DNA from: NORP233 sp050186825 | GTDB lineage: Bacteria > Planctomycetota > J058 | Assembly: GCA_050186825.1 (NCBI GenBank) | Contig: JBFWYD010000010.1 | Span: 124,001-188,000 of the forward strand | Direction of reading: 5' to 3' | Length of the DNA stretch: 64,000 nucleotides | Part shown: positions 57,169-64,000 of the stretch, in pieces | How positions within the stretch are numbered: the stretch's first letter is position 1 | How the letters are laid out: each line of letters starts with the position of its first letter | Position numbers and translations under genes: made by a program | Notes under the pieces: generated by a model | Told to the model about the DNA's origin: nothing | Seen by the model: the letters and a program-made list of their open reading frames with translations, nothing else | The model's database searches: none

Positions 57169-57692
57169 GCGCGCGCGCGCCCCGCCTGCTGCTCCTGGCG
57201 GCGCTGGGCGCGCTCGCGGCCTGCAGCTCGCCGCCCCCCGCCTCGCCGCCCGCGCAGGCCGCGAGCGACCCGCCCGGCCCGACCGAGGTCCGCCAGGCCT
57301 ACGCGCGGCTGCACGACGGCCTGAGCCAGCTCGCGGGCTGGCCGCCCGAGCACCTGACCCGCTCGCGCCCCTTCCCCGAGCTGCCCCTGGTCCGGCTCGC
57401 CGCGCTCGAGGACCGCGGGGCCTGGGGCGTCGAGGTCCCGGTGCTCCAGCGCACCCTCGAGAAGGCGGTCCAGGACGGCCACCTGCTCCGCCTCGACCGC
57501 GACGAGCGCGCGGTCCCCGAGTTCCTGCGCGAGGAGGGCAGCCCGCCCCCGGCCGCCCCCTCGCTCGAGCTCTCCTCCTGGGCCGGGCGCGACGGGCGGC
57601 TGCACCTCGAGCTGCGCGACCTGGTCAAGGAGGGCGTGCTGCTGGCGGTCGAGAGCGACGTCGCCGAGCGCCCGCCGCGCGCAGGCCCCTGA
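57165..57692 (+). CDS. Lipoprotein, unknown function
   Basis: The product has 175 residues from GTG 57165, which overlaps the stop of the thioredoxin-fold gene by four bases. The signal sequence ends in lipobox LAACSS (Cys at about 20), followed by a Pro/Ser linker. The rest is one small domain (EVRQAYARLHDGLSQLAGWP, LHLELRDLVKEGVLLAVES). No family is recognised. Translational coupling suggests it works with the thioredoxin-fold protein in the periplasm. Confidence 0.78.
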   Translation: MSARAPRLLLLAALGALAACSSPPPASPPAQAASDPPGPTEVRQAYARLHDGLSQLAGWPPEHLTRSRPFPELPLVRLAALEDRGAWGVEVPVLQRTLEKAVQDGHLLRLDRDERAVPEFLREEGSPPPAAPSLELSSWAGRDGRLHLELRDLVKEGVLLAVESDVAERPPRAGP

Positions 57693-57716
57693 GCCCTGCC
57701 CGGCGGCCTGATGAGG

Positions 57717-57801
57717 TCGCCTTCGTGCCCGTAGTCGTCGTCGTGATCGGCCGAAAGGACGAGCACGGGCACGGGCACGGGCACGGGCACGGAGGCGGCT
57801 G
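57717..57801. repeat. GGGCAC inverted-repeat element between convergent genes
   Basis: CCTTCGTGCCCGTAGTCGTC on the left and a GGGCAC run (57765-57790) on the right, followed by GGAGGCGGCTG (57791-57801). The flanks CTTCGTGC, GATCGG and GCACGGAGGCGGCTG are shared with 52348-52494. It could act as a bidirectional terminator, but its spread suggests a mobile or expanding repeat. Confidence 0.7.
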
Positions 57802-57834
57802 AATTGGTCGAAGGCTTGGGGGCGTGCGCGCGGG

Positions 57835-60800
57835 CTACCTGCGGTCCTTCGGGCCGAGCAGGCGCTCGAAGCCGCGGGTGTGGGCGAGGGAGGACAGCTC
57901 CGGGTAGCGCGCCACCGTCCAGCCGTTGGCCTGCCACACGTTGAAGCCGTCCTCCTCGAGCCGCCGGTAGAGGTGGGTCAAGGTCGGCAAGGGCGCGCCG
58001 CGCCGGGCCGCGAGCCGCAGCGCGGCGAAGCTCAGCAGCGGTTGGTGCGGCAGGGCCTCGCGCAGGCGCTGGAGCTCGTGCTCGGCCTCCGCGCGCCGGT
58101 CGTCGCGCACCCAGAGCAGGAGGCGCGCGATCCGCGCGGCCAGATCGGCCGGGTCCCGAGTCACGAGCGCGTCGAGCTCGGGCAAGGCGGCCTGAAGCTC
58201 GTCCTCGTCGGCCTCGAGCTCGGCCGCGGCCGCGCGCAGGAGCGCGCGCTCCCAGGCCGCGTCGGGGCCGTCCTGCGGGTAGGTGCGCGCGGCGCGGGTC
58301 AGGAAGGTCGCGCGCTCCAGGCCCTGGCTCACGTGGGCCAGGTCGCGCCAGGCGTCGGTGAACAGGCGCGGGTCGCGTCCGGCCCACCACAGGAGCTCGC
58401 CGAGCTGGTGCGGGTCGCCGCCCTCGGCGTAGCGAACGCGCGCCAAGGCGGCCCGGGCGTCGCAGTGTCCCGGGGCGAGCGCGATCACCTCCTGGAGCCC
58501 GGCCAGCAGCGCGGCGCGGGTGGCCTTGCGCTCGTGGCGCAGGTTCCAGGCCTCGTCGAAGCGCCGCGCGGCTGCCTCGCGCTCCTGGCCGGCCAGGAGC
58601 GCCGCCCGCCGGCCGAGCTCGGTGGCCGCGCCGATCTCGCTGGCCTCCGCGTAGGCGCGCGCCAGGAGCTGACAGGCGGGCAGGTCGACCCCGCGCCCGC
58701 GCCGGGCGAGCTCCTCGAGCAGCGAGACCGCATCGCGCGGCCGACCCAGGGCGAGCAGGGCCTGCCCGCGGAGCAGGAGCGCGCGGCGGCGCGCGGGGCC
58801 GCCCGCGGGGAGCTCGATCGCCAAGGCCTGGAGCGCCCGCGCGGGCGCGCCCCCGCTCAGGGCCGCGCGCGCCTGGTGGCAGCGGACCTCGAGCGCGTCG
58901 GGCGTGAGCGCCGCCGCGCGCGCGAGCTCCGTCGCCCCGCCGCCGAGCTCGGCGAGCAGCGCGTGGGCCGCGCCGCGCGCGGCGGCGCTGGCACGGGGCA
59001 GGGCCGCCGCCGCCGCGGCCGCGGCCCGGGCGCGCGCGCGGCGCCGCTCGGGCGGGGTCCCCGCGGGGTCGCTCCAGCGCTGCGGGTCCTCGCTGCGCTC
59101 CGCGAGCGCGAGCTCGGCGCGCGCCCCGGCCGTCCACCAGCGCGCGGCGAGCTCCTGCCAGGCCGCGGGGGCCGCGCGCCAGGCCGAGATCTCGGCCGCG
59201 AGGTCGGCCGCGTGCTCGGCCGCGGGTCCGCGCGGATGCTCGCTCTCGTGCTCGGCCGCGGAGCCGAGCGCGTGCTCGGCCGCGGAGCCGAGCGCGTGCT
59301 CGGCCGCGGCGCCGAGCGTGTGCTCGGCCGCGGAGCCGAGCGCATGCTCGGTCGCGTGCTCGGTCGCGCGCTGTGCAGGCGCGACCGCGTGCCCGGCCGG
59401 GGGGGCGGTCGGCGTCTCGGGCCTGTGCTCGGCGGCGTGGTCGCGCGGGCGCGCGAGCAGGGCCTCGAGGAGCGCGCGCGCCTGCGCGAGCGGCGGCTCG
59501 TCGAGGCGCTGCGGCAGCGTGGTCTCGCCGGCGATGGCGCCGGCCAGGGCCGCGCGCGCGGCGGCGGCCTCGCCGCGCTCGAGGTGGAAGCGCGCGCGCG
59601 CCAGGGCCAGGGGCGCGTGCGCCGGGTGCAGGCGCGCGGCCGCGCGCCAGCGGGCGCGCGCGCCGGCCGCGTCCTCCAGCGCGGCCGCGTTCGCCCGCTC
59701 CAGCGCGAGCAGGGCCGCGTCGCCCGGGGACAGGGGCTCGAGCGCGCGCAGCGCGGCGTCGGCGTCGGCGAGTCGACCGGCCCGCGTGGCGGCGCGCGCC
59801 TGGAGCGCCAACGCGCGGGCCCGCAGGCTGGGGCGCAGGTCGCCCGCGAGCAGCTCGGCGGCGCGCGCGGCGGCCTCGGCCGGGCGCCCCAGCGCCAGCA
59901 GCGCCGCGCCCTCGCCGAGCCGCGCCTCGGGGCTCGCGGCGCCCGCCCCGCGCGCGGCGGCCCAGGCCGCGGCCGCCGCGGCCGCGTCGCCCGCGCGCCA
60001 CTGGAGCTCGCCCTCGACCTCGGCCGCGGCGACGCGCAGGGCGGGGTCGCCCTCGTCACCCGTGAGCGCGCGCGCGCGCGCCGCGTGGGCGCGGCGCTCG
60101 GCCTCGGGGAGGGCCGCGGCGCGGGCCAGGGCCAGGTGCCCCTGGGCGCGCAGCCCGGGGTCCGCCAGGCGCGCCTCGGCGCGCGAGACCAGGGCCGCGA
60201 GGGTGGCGAGCTCGAGCGGGTCGCGGCGCGCGCCGACCAGGGCCACGCGCAGCTCCTCGTCGGCCGGGCGCAAGGGCGCGCGGAGGCCGACCAGCAGCGA
60301 GAGGACCACGAGCGAGGACAGCCCGAGCGCGATCCCCAGCGAGCGGCGCGAGCGGCGCAGGCGATCGCCCAGCTCCCCCGTCCAGCCCGAGCCGCGCGAG
60401 GCGCTGACGGGGCGATGGGCCAGGGCGTTCTCGAGGTCCTCGGCGAAGGCGCCCGCGTCGGGGTAGCGGGCGCCCGGCTCGCGCTGGAGCGCGCGCAGGC
60501 ACACGGCCTCGAGCGCGGGCGAGACACCGGGGTTCAGGTCGCGCGGCGGGCGCGGGTCCTGGGTGCGCACGCGGGTCGCGAGCTCGATCAGGTTGCTCGC
60601 GGCGAAGGGCGGTGCGCCCGTCAGGCAGCGGTAGAGGATCGTGCCCAGGGCCCACACGTCGGCGGGCGGCCCGATCCGCGCGCCTTCCTCGCGCTTGACC
60701 TCGATCGTGCCCTCGCCGTCTCGGGCGCGCAGCGCCCGGTCGGGGAGGGCGCGACGCAAGCGGGGGGGCGAGCGCAGCTCGCCCCCCCCGTAGCCGAACT

Positions 60801-61533
60801 GCTCGGGCGACATGTGGGTGGGCGTCCCGATCAACGCCCCGCTCTGAGTCAGCGGGTCCACGCCCTCGGACCAGGCCAGCCCGAAGTCGGCGACGCGCGC
60901 CCGGCCCTCCGGGTCGAGGAGCACGTTCTGCGGCTTGAGGTCGCGATGCACGACGCCCCGCGCGTGGGCGAAGGCCACCGCGCGCGCGACCTCGAGCAGC
61001 GCTCGGAGCGCCCGCCCTCGGGCCGAGGGCAAGGGCGCGGCCCCCTCGACCGGCGTGTGCGCGAGCGGCGTCGCCGCCAGCGGCTCGTCGTCGGCCTCGG
61101 CCAGGAGCTCCGCGTAGGTGCGGCCGCCCGGGATCAGCTCGTAGGCGAGGTAGGGGTAACCCAGGGCCTCGCCCGCGGAGTGCACGCGCACGATCCCCGG
61201 ATGCAGGAGCTGCGCGGTCAGCTCGCCCTCACGGGCGAAGCGGCGGCGCTGTCGCTCGGCGACCTTGGTCAGGACCTTGAGCGCCACCTCGCGGTCGCTG
61301 GCCGGCTCGCGCGCGCGGAACACCACGCCGAAGGCGCCGTCGCCGAGCTCCTCGAGCAGCTCGAAGCCGCCGAAGCGCCGCCCCGCGCGCGGGCGCGGCA
61401 GCCGCGGGGCCGGCTCCTCGACGACGGTCGGCTCGGTCTGCGCGGGGTCATGGCCGTGCGCGGACCCCGCCGTGGACTCCGGCACCTCGGAGGCGTAGCC
61501 CCACTCGTCCTCACCGTTCAGGGGGCCGCTCAC
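57835..61533 (-). CDS. Large membrane Ser/Thr protein kinase with TPR-like repeats
   Basis: The product has 1232 residues from GTG 61533. The kinase domain spans about 54-360: LGDGAFGVVFRA, VALKVL, HRDLKPQNVLLD (about 195-206), DFGLAW, GTPTHMSPEQFG. Residues about 249-271 (GELRSPPRLRRALPDRAL) are an extra segment between activation loop and helix F, made by the palindromic insert at 60720-60788. A transmembrane helix lies at about 397-416. The rest is Ala/Leu/Arg-rich TPR-like helical repeat, with an eight-residue EHALGSAA repeat at about 721-776. The insert may alter activity, because the segment holds substrate-contact residues. The gene ends convergently with the lipoprotein at 57692. Confidence 0.88.
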   Translation of the reverse strand: MSGPLNGEDEWGYASEVPESTAGSAHGHDPAQTEPTVVEEPAPRLPRPRAGRRFGGFELLEELGDGAFGVVFRAREPASDREVALKVLTKVAERQRRRFAREGELTAQLLHPGIVRVHSAGEALGYPYLAYELIPGGRTYAELLAEADDEPLAATPLAHTPVEGAAPLPSARGRALRALLEVARAVAFAHARGVVHRDLKPQNVLLDPEGRARVADFGLAWSEGVDPLTQSGALIGTPTHMSPEQFGYGGGELRSPPRLRRALPDRALRARDGEGTIEVKREEGARIGPPADVWALGTILYRCLTGAPPFAASNLIELATRVRTQDPRPPRDLNPGVSPALEAVCLRALQREPGARYPDAGAFAEDLENALAHRPVSASRGSGWTGELGDRLRRSRRSLGIALGLSSLVVLSLLVGLRAPLRPADEELRVALVGARRDPLELATLAALVSRAEARLADPGLRAQGHLALARAAALPEAERRAHAARARALTGDEGDPALRVAAAEVEGELQWRAGDAAAAAAAWAAARGAGAASPEARLGEGAALLALGRPAEAAARAAELLAGDLRPSLRARALALQARAATRAGRLADADAALRALEPLSPGDAALLALERANAAALEDAAGARARWRAAARLHPAHAPLALARARFHLERGEAAAARAALAGAIAGETTLPQRLDEPPLAQARALLEALLARPRDHAAEHRPETPTAPPAGHAVAPAQRATEHATEHALGSAAEHTLGAAAEHALGSAAEHALGSAAEHESEHPRGPAAEHAADLAAEISAWRAAPAAWQELAARWWTAGARAELALAERSEDPQRWSDPAGTPPERRRARARAAAAAAAALPRASAAARGAAHALLAELGGGATELARAAALTPDALEVRCHQARAALSGGAPARALQALAIELPAGGPARRRALLLRGQALLALGRPRDAVSLLEELARRGRGVDLPACQLLARAYAEASEIGAATELGRRAALLAGQEREAAARRFDEAWNLRHERKATRAALLAGLQEVIALAPGHCDARAALARVRYAEGGDPHQLGELLWWAGRDPRLFTDAWRDLAHVSQGLERATFLTRAARTYPQDGPDAAWERALLRAAAAELEADEDELQAALPELDALVTRDPADLAARIARLLLWVRDDRRAEAEHELQRLREALPHQPLLSFAALRLAARRGAPLPTLTHLYRRLEEDGFNVWQANGWTVARYPELSSLAHTRGFERLLGPKDRR
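59205..59370 (-). repeat. Eight-residue EHALGSAA tandem repeat in the large kinase
   Basis: A 24-base unit recurs about six times with small changes (EHALGSAA, EHTLGAAA, EHPRGPAA). It interrupts the TPR-like region and is probably a flexible linker. Confidence 0.75.
60720..60788 (-). repeat. Two-hairpin palindromic element inside the kinase gene
   Basis: Shares CTCGGGCGCGCAGCGCCCGG (60720-60739; also 10782-10801) and CGACGCAAGCGG (60752-60763; also 10814-10825) with the coiled-coil gene. A second stem GGGGCGAGC-GCA-GCTCGCCCC follows. It is translated in frame. Confidence 0.75.
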
Positions 61534-61570
61534 GCGACCGCTCTCGGGACCGCTCTGGGCAGTGGGGCCC

Positions 61571-62140
61571 TCACTCGGGGACGACGAAGGGCCCCTCGCT
61601 GCGCTGGACGGTGCCGACCATGGCGCCGCCGGTGATCCGCAGCAGGAAGATCCGCTCTGCCGCGCAGCAGATCGCGTCGATCTTGGCCTCGCTGTAGCTC
61701 CCCGCGGGGAGGGAGAGCTGGACCATCTGACCCTTGCAGAGCGGGCAGCGCCCGATCGGACCGCGGAGCGGGAAGCGCTGGGCGCGCGCGGGGTCGAGCG
61801 CGCAGGCCTCGCGCTGCTCGTCGGGGAGCGCCTTGAGGCGCTTCCACTCGGCCGCGAGCGCCGCTCGCAGCTGCTTGGGATCGCTCGGCAGCGGCGTGAC
61901 GGTCCCGCCGGCCGGGGCGGGAGTGGCGCGCGGCGCGCCGGGAGGAGCGGAAGGCGGCGAGCCGGGAGGAGCGGGCGCCGGGGAGGTGGGTGCCGGGGAG
62001 CTCGGAGCGGGCGAGCTCGAGGCGGGGGGGCTCACGACCGGCGACGGCGCGCTCGGCGGAGGCGGCGCAGGCATCGGGGGGGGCTGGCGGGGGCACCCAG
62101 CCAGGGCGACGCAGAGCAGCAGCAGACCTGGTCGGTTCAT
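61571..62140 (-). CDS. Lipoprotein with C-terminal cysteine cluster
   Basis: The product has 189 residues. Signal sequence MNRPGLLLLCVALAGC ends in a canonical lipobox (Cys16). Residues 17-80 are a Pro/Ser/Ala linker, probably spanning the wall or periplasm. The C-terminal domain has CPLCKGQMVQL and ICCAAERIF, a possible four-cysteine metal site or disulfide pair. No family is recognised. TACGCT lies seven bases before ATG. It is 37 bases downstream of the large kinase gene on the same strand. Confidence 0.8.
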   Translation of the reverse strand: MNRPGLLLLCVALAGCPRQPPPMPAPPPPSAPSPVVSPPASSSPAPSSPAPTSPAPAPPGSPPSAPPGAPRATPAPAGGTVTPLPSDPKQLRAALAAEWKRLKALPDEQREACALDPARAQRFPLRGPIGRCPLCKGQMVQLSLPAGSYSEAKIDAICCAAERIFLLRITGGAMVGTVQRSEGPFVVPE

Positions 62141-62147
62141 CGCACCG

Positions 62148-62153
62148 AGCGTA
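62148..62153 (-). promoter_or_regulatory. TACGCT -10-like box for the cysteine lipoprotein
   Basis: On the minus strand TACGCT lies seven bases before ATG 62140, the leaderless spacing again. Confidence 0.4.
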
Positions 62154-62195
62154 GCAAGGGGAGCCGGAGCGGGGCTCGGCCCCCGCTCGATGCAC

Positions 62196-62201
62196 TAGAG
62201 T
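62196..62201 (+). promoter_or_regulatory. TAGAGT -10-like box for the HEAT-like lipoprotein
   Basis: The box lies 23 bases before ATG 62225, and the leader holds AGGAGG. Confidence 0.4.
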
Positions 62202-62224
62202 GCGCCCCTTCGCAGGAGGCCCCC

Positions 62225-62989
62225 ATGCGCCGCTCCCTCGCCTGGCCGCTCCTGGTCGTCGCCGTCGCGCTCAGCGCCGGCTGCGGCCTGGCCCACGACG
62301 CCGCCAACCTCGAGCCCGCGGAGGTCCAGCTGAGCGAGAGCGGCACGGGCTGGGGGATGCGGGGTCGGGGCTCCGACCTGCTCGACGCCGGGCTCGAGGC
62401 CCTGCCCGTGCTGCTCCCCTACGCCGAGCAGGAGGCGCGCGAGGACCGGGCGGTCCACTACCGGGTGCTGGCGATGGCGATCATGGACCGCTGCACCTGG
62501 GACAGCCGGATCCTGATCGCCCACGGGGTGTCCGACACAGACCTGCGCCTGACCCCCCTCGACGCGCGCGCCCTGCGCGTGATCGACGCCGCGCTGCGCT
62601 CGCAGCAGCCGAAGCTGCGGACCTTCGCGCGCCGGACCCTGAGCCAGGTCGCCGACGCACGCCTGTTCGCCGCGAGCGTCGAGGACGTAGCCCGCGCGGT
62701 CGCCGCCGCGCCCGCCGCGGGCCTGCCCTACGAGGTCCAGGACGCGACCCTGGCCCTGGGCGGCCTCGCGGTCGAGAACGGCCGCGCGGTGCGCCCGCGC
62801 GACCTGCCGCCGAGCCCGGGCGGCGGGGTCGAGCGCCTGGCCCCGGCCTGGGTGGCGGTGTTCACGGGGCAGGTCTGGACCTCGTGGTCCCCCGCCCGCG
62901 GTCGCGAGGTGGTCGAGGGCCTGCGCACCTGGCTGCAGGAGCGGCAGGCCGATCTGCCCGAGCAGGTCCTGGCGGAGCCGCCGCGCTAG
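62225..62989 (+). CDS. Lipoprotein with HEAT-like helical body
   Basis: The product has 254 residues from ATG 62225 (AGGAGG seven bases upstream). The lipobox is LSAGC (Cys20). The remainder is helical with HEAT-like features (LRVIDAALRSQQPKLRTFAR, LPYEVQDATLALGGLAV). No family is recognised. It is divergent from the cysteine lipoprotein and its stop overlaps the stop of a small convergent gene. Confidence 0.8.
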   Translation: MRRSLAWPLLVVAVALSAGCGLAHDAANLEPAEVQLSESGTGWGMRGRGSDLLDAGLEALPVLLPYAEQEAREDRAVHYRVLAMAIMDRCTWDSRILIAHGVSDTDLRLTPLDARALRVIDAALRSQQPKLRTFARRTLSQVADARLFAASVEDVARAVAAAPAAGLPYEVQDATLALGGLAVENGRAVRPRDLPPSPGGGVERLAPAWVAVFTGQVWTSWSPARGREVVEGLRTWLQERQADLPEQVLAEPPR

Positions 62990-63153
62990 TCGATCGTGAG
63001 CGCGCGCGCCGGGTCGTCCGCGCGCCGCAGGTGGAGCTTGGGGCCCGCCTCGCCGACCTCGCGGCGGAGCTGTGTGCCGAGCACGGCGCTCGTCACCCAG
63101 CCCTCCTCGTCTGGCTGGGCAGGCGCGTAGCCGGCGGCGTCTACGACGAGCAC
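62986..63153 (-). CDS. Small protein of about 55 residues
   Basis: The minus strand from GTG 63153 to the stop at 62986-62988 reads VLVVDAAGYAPAQPDEEGWV, then TSAVLGTQLRREVGEAGPKL, then HLRRADDPARALTID. Residue use looks natural and the frame stays open further upstream without an ATG, so a longer form is possible. TACGGT lies 12 bases before the GTG. The stop shares bases with the convergent lipoprotein stop (CTAG). No homologue is recognised. The rest of the 313-base gap (63154-63302) shows nothing convincing. Confidence 0.4.
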   Translation of the reverse strand: MLVVDAAGYAPAQPDEEGWVTSAVLGTQLRREVGEAGPKLHLRRADDPARALTID

Positions 63154-63302
63154 CTGGACCTCGCGACCGTAGCAGCGGGGGATGAGATCGGCACCCTGGC
63201 GAGTCCCGGCCGCGCCACGACTTCCAGAAAGTCCGAACCCCGGGGCCGCGAGGTGGCTCCTCCCTGCGGGCGCGGGGACGGCCGCGGCCGCAGGAGCAGC
63301 GC

Positions 63303-63887
63303 GTGGACCCCGAGCTGACCGAGCACGTGCGCCGCGCGCAGGCGGGGGACCGCGAGTCCTTCGCCTACGTGGTCACGGCCTCGCGGGGGGCCGCGCTGGG
63401 CGCGGCGCGCGCGCTGCTCGGCGACGCGCACGCGGCCGAGGACGCGGCGCAGGAGGCCTGCGTGATCGCCCTGGACCGGCTGAGAGAGCTGCGCGACCCG
63501 GCGGCCTTCCTGGGCTGGCTGCGCGCGCTGGTGCGCACGAGCGCGCTGCGCGCCCAGCGGCGCCGCCGCGAGGCGCTGGCCGCCCTGGACGAGGTGCCCG
63601 ACGCGGGAGGCGACGAGGCGCCGCTCGAGCGCGCGGAGCTGCGCGCGCTGGTGCGGGCCGCGATCGGGGGCCTGGGCGGCGAGCGCCAGGCGGCCGTCGA
63701 GCGCTTCTACCTGCGCGGGTGTTCGCTGCGCGAGACCGCGGCCGAGCTCGGCCTGCCCGAGGGCACGGTCAAGCGCCTGCTCTTCGAGGCGCGCGAGCGC
63801 CTGCGCTCGCGGCTGGCCGGCCTGGCCCCGGCGCGCCCCTCCTTCCCAGACCCTCGCGGGCCGCGCGGCCTGCGCTTCCCCCTCTGA
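63303..63887 (+). CDS. ECF-type RNA polymerase sigma factor
   Basis: The product has 194 residues from GTG 63303. Region 2 is at about 10-80 (RAQAGDRESFAYVVTASRGA, DAAQEACVIALDRLRELRDP) and region 4 at about 115-170 (ERQAAVERFYLRGCSLRETA, AELGLPEGTVKRLLFEARER). The helix-turn-helix fits group IV sigma factors. No anti-sigma factor follows; the next gene, 16 bases on, is a PilT-type ATPase. A Pro/Arg tail of about 20 residues follows region 4. Confidence 0.92.
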   Translation: MDPELTEHVRRAQAGDRESFAYVVTASRGAALGAARALLGDAHAAEDAAQEACVIALDRLRELRDPAAFLGWLRALVRTSALRAQRRRREALAALDEVPDAGGDEAPLERAELRALVRAAIGGLGGERQAAVERFYLRGCSLRETAAELGLPEGTVKRLLFEARERLRSRLAGLAPARPSFPDPRGPRGLRFPL

Positions 63888-63903
63888 TCCGCTGGAGCCC
63901 CCC

Positions 63904-64000
63904 ATGACGACCGCCACCAGCCCCTTCGACGCCCTCGTGCTCGCCGCCCACGCCGCCGGCGCGAGCGACCTGCACCTCGTCCCCGGCGAGCGCCCGCGCC
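63904..64000 (+). CDS. PilT/GspE-type ATPase, N-terminal fragment
   Basis: Only 32 codons lie in the window. The segment AGASDLHLVPGERPR matches the N-terminal motif (ASDLHL) of twitching-motility and type II secretion ATPases such as PilT, PilU or PilB. Which one cannot be told. It starts 16 bases after the ECF sigma gene, so the two may be co-transcribed. Type IV pilus-type machinery probably continues to the right. Confidence 0.7.
   Translation, partial: MTTATSPFDALVLAAHAAGASDLHLVPGERPR

Overview
The window is very GC-rich DNA (well above 70% by eye, almost every third codon position G or C) from a bacterium with a large signalling repertoire. It carries four Ser/Thr kinases, three FHA proteins, a SpoIIE phosphatase with STAS and HATPase partners, a chemosensory operon and an ECF sigma factor. 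It also has Sel1-repeat kinases, a prokaryotic RING-type zinc protein, a DUF5989 protein and a long IleRS with an extra segment after the KMSKS loop. Together these suggest a high-GC Planctomycetota lineage. Myxococcota cannot be excluded without a database search. The 100-N run at 8697-8796 shows this is a draft scaffold.

Layout. 1-11710 (minus): a secreted repeat-rich protein cut by the window edge, an 818-base hairpin-rich spacer, and a giant coiled-coil protein of about 3200 residues interrupted by the assembly gap. 12068-20472: an anchored hypothetical protein, a kinase, a partner-switching operon (SpoIIE phosphatase, STAS, CpaF-like ATPase, RsbW-like kinase, secreted protein), an FHA-HATPase protein and a MerR regulator. 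20624-26884: a GT4 glycosyltransferase with an ICMT-like methyltransferase, a membrane kinase with Sel1 repeats, an FHA protein and two membrane proteins. 27152-35225 (minus): the chemosensory operon FHA-MCP-CheW-CheW-CheA(REC)-CheB-CheR(TPR), preceded by a membrane protein and a PAS histidine kinase. 37841-48470: D-aminoacylase-like amidohydrolase, ceramidase-like lipoprotein, several membrane or secreted hypotheticals, an STN-domain protein, a RING-like zinc protein, a large secreted protein and DUF5989. 48637-54778: ileS and a kinase with many Sel1 repeats. 54775-64000: a peptidoglycan-binding-type protein, a thioredoxin-fold protein without cysteines, lipoproteins, a 1232-residue kinase, an ECF sigma factor and the first codons of a PilT-type ATPase.

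How the genes work together. Two signalling modules dominate. One is a partner-switching set (phosphatase, STAS, anti-sigma-type kinases) that unexpectedly contains a secretion-type ATPase. The other is a complete chemosensory set whose receptor has almost no periplasmic part and whose only response regulators are inside CheA and CheB. Membrane Ser/Thr kinases and FHA proteins around them probably form a phosphothreonine network.

Most unusual in the DNA itself: a two-hairpin element of about 66 bp sits in frame inside two unrelated genes (10782-10847 and 60720-60788). An AT-richer palindromic insert lies within ileS (49674-49757). A family of GGGCAC-rich inverted repeats occupies at least four intergenic gaps. 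Many genes start 6-9 bases after a TANNNT box, which suggests leaderless transcripts.
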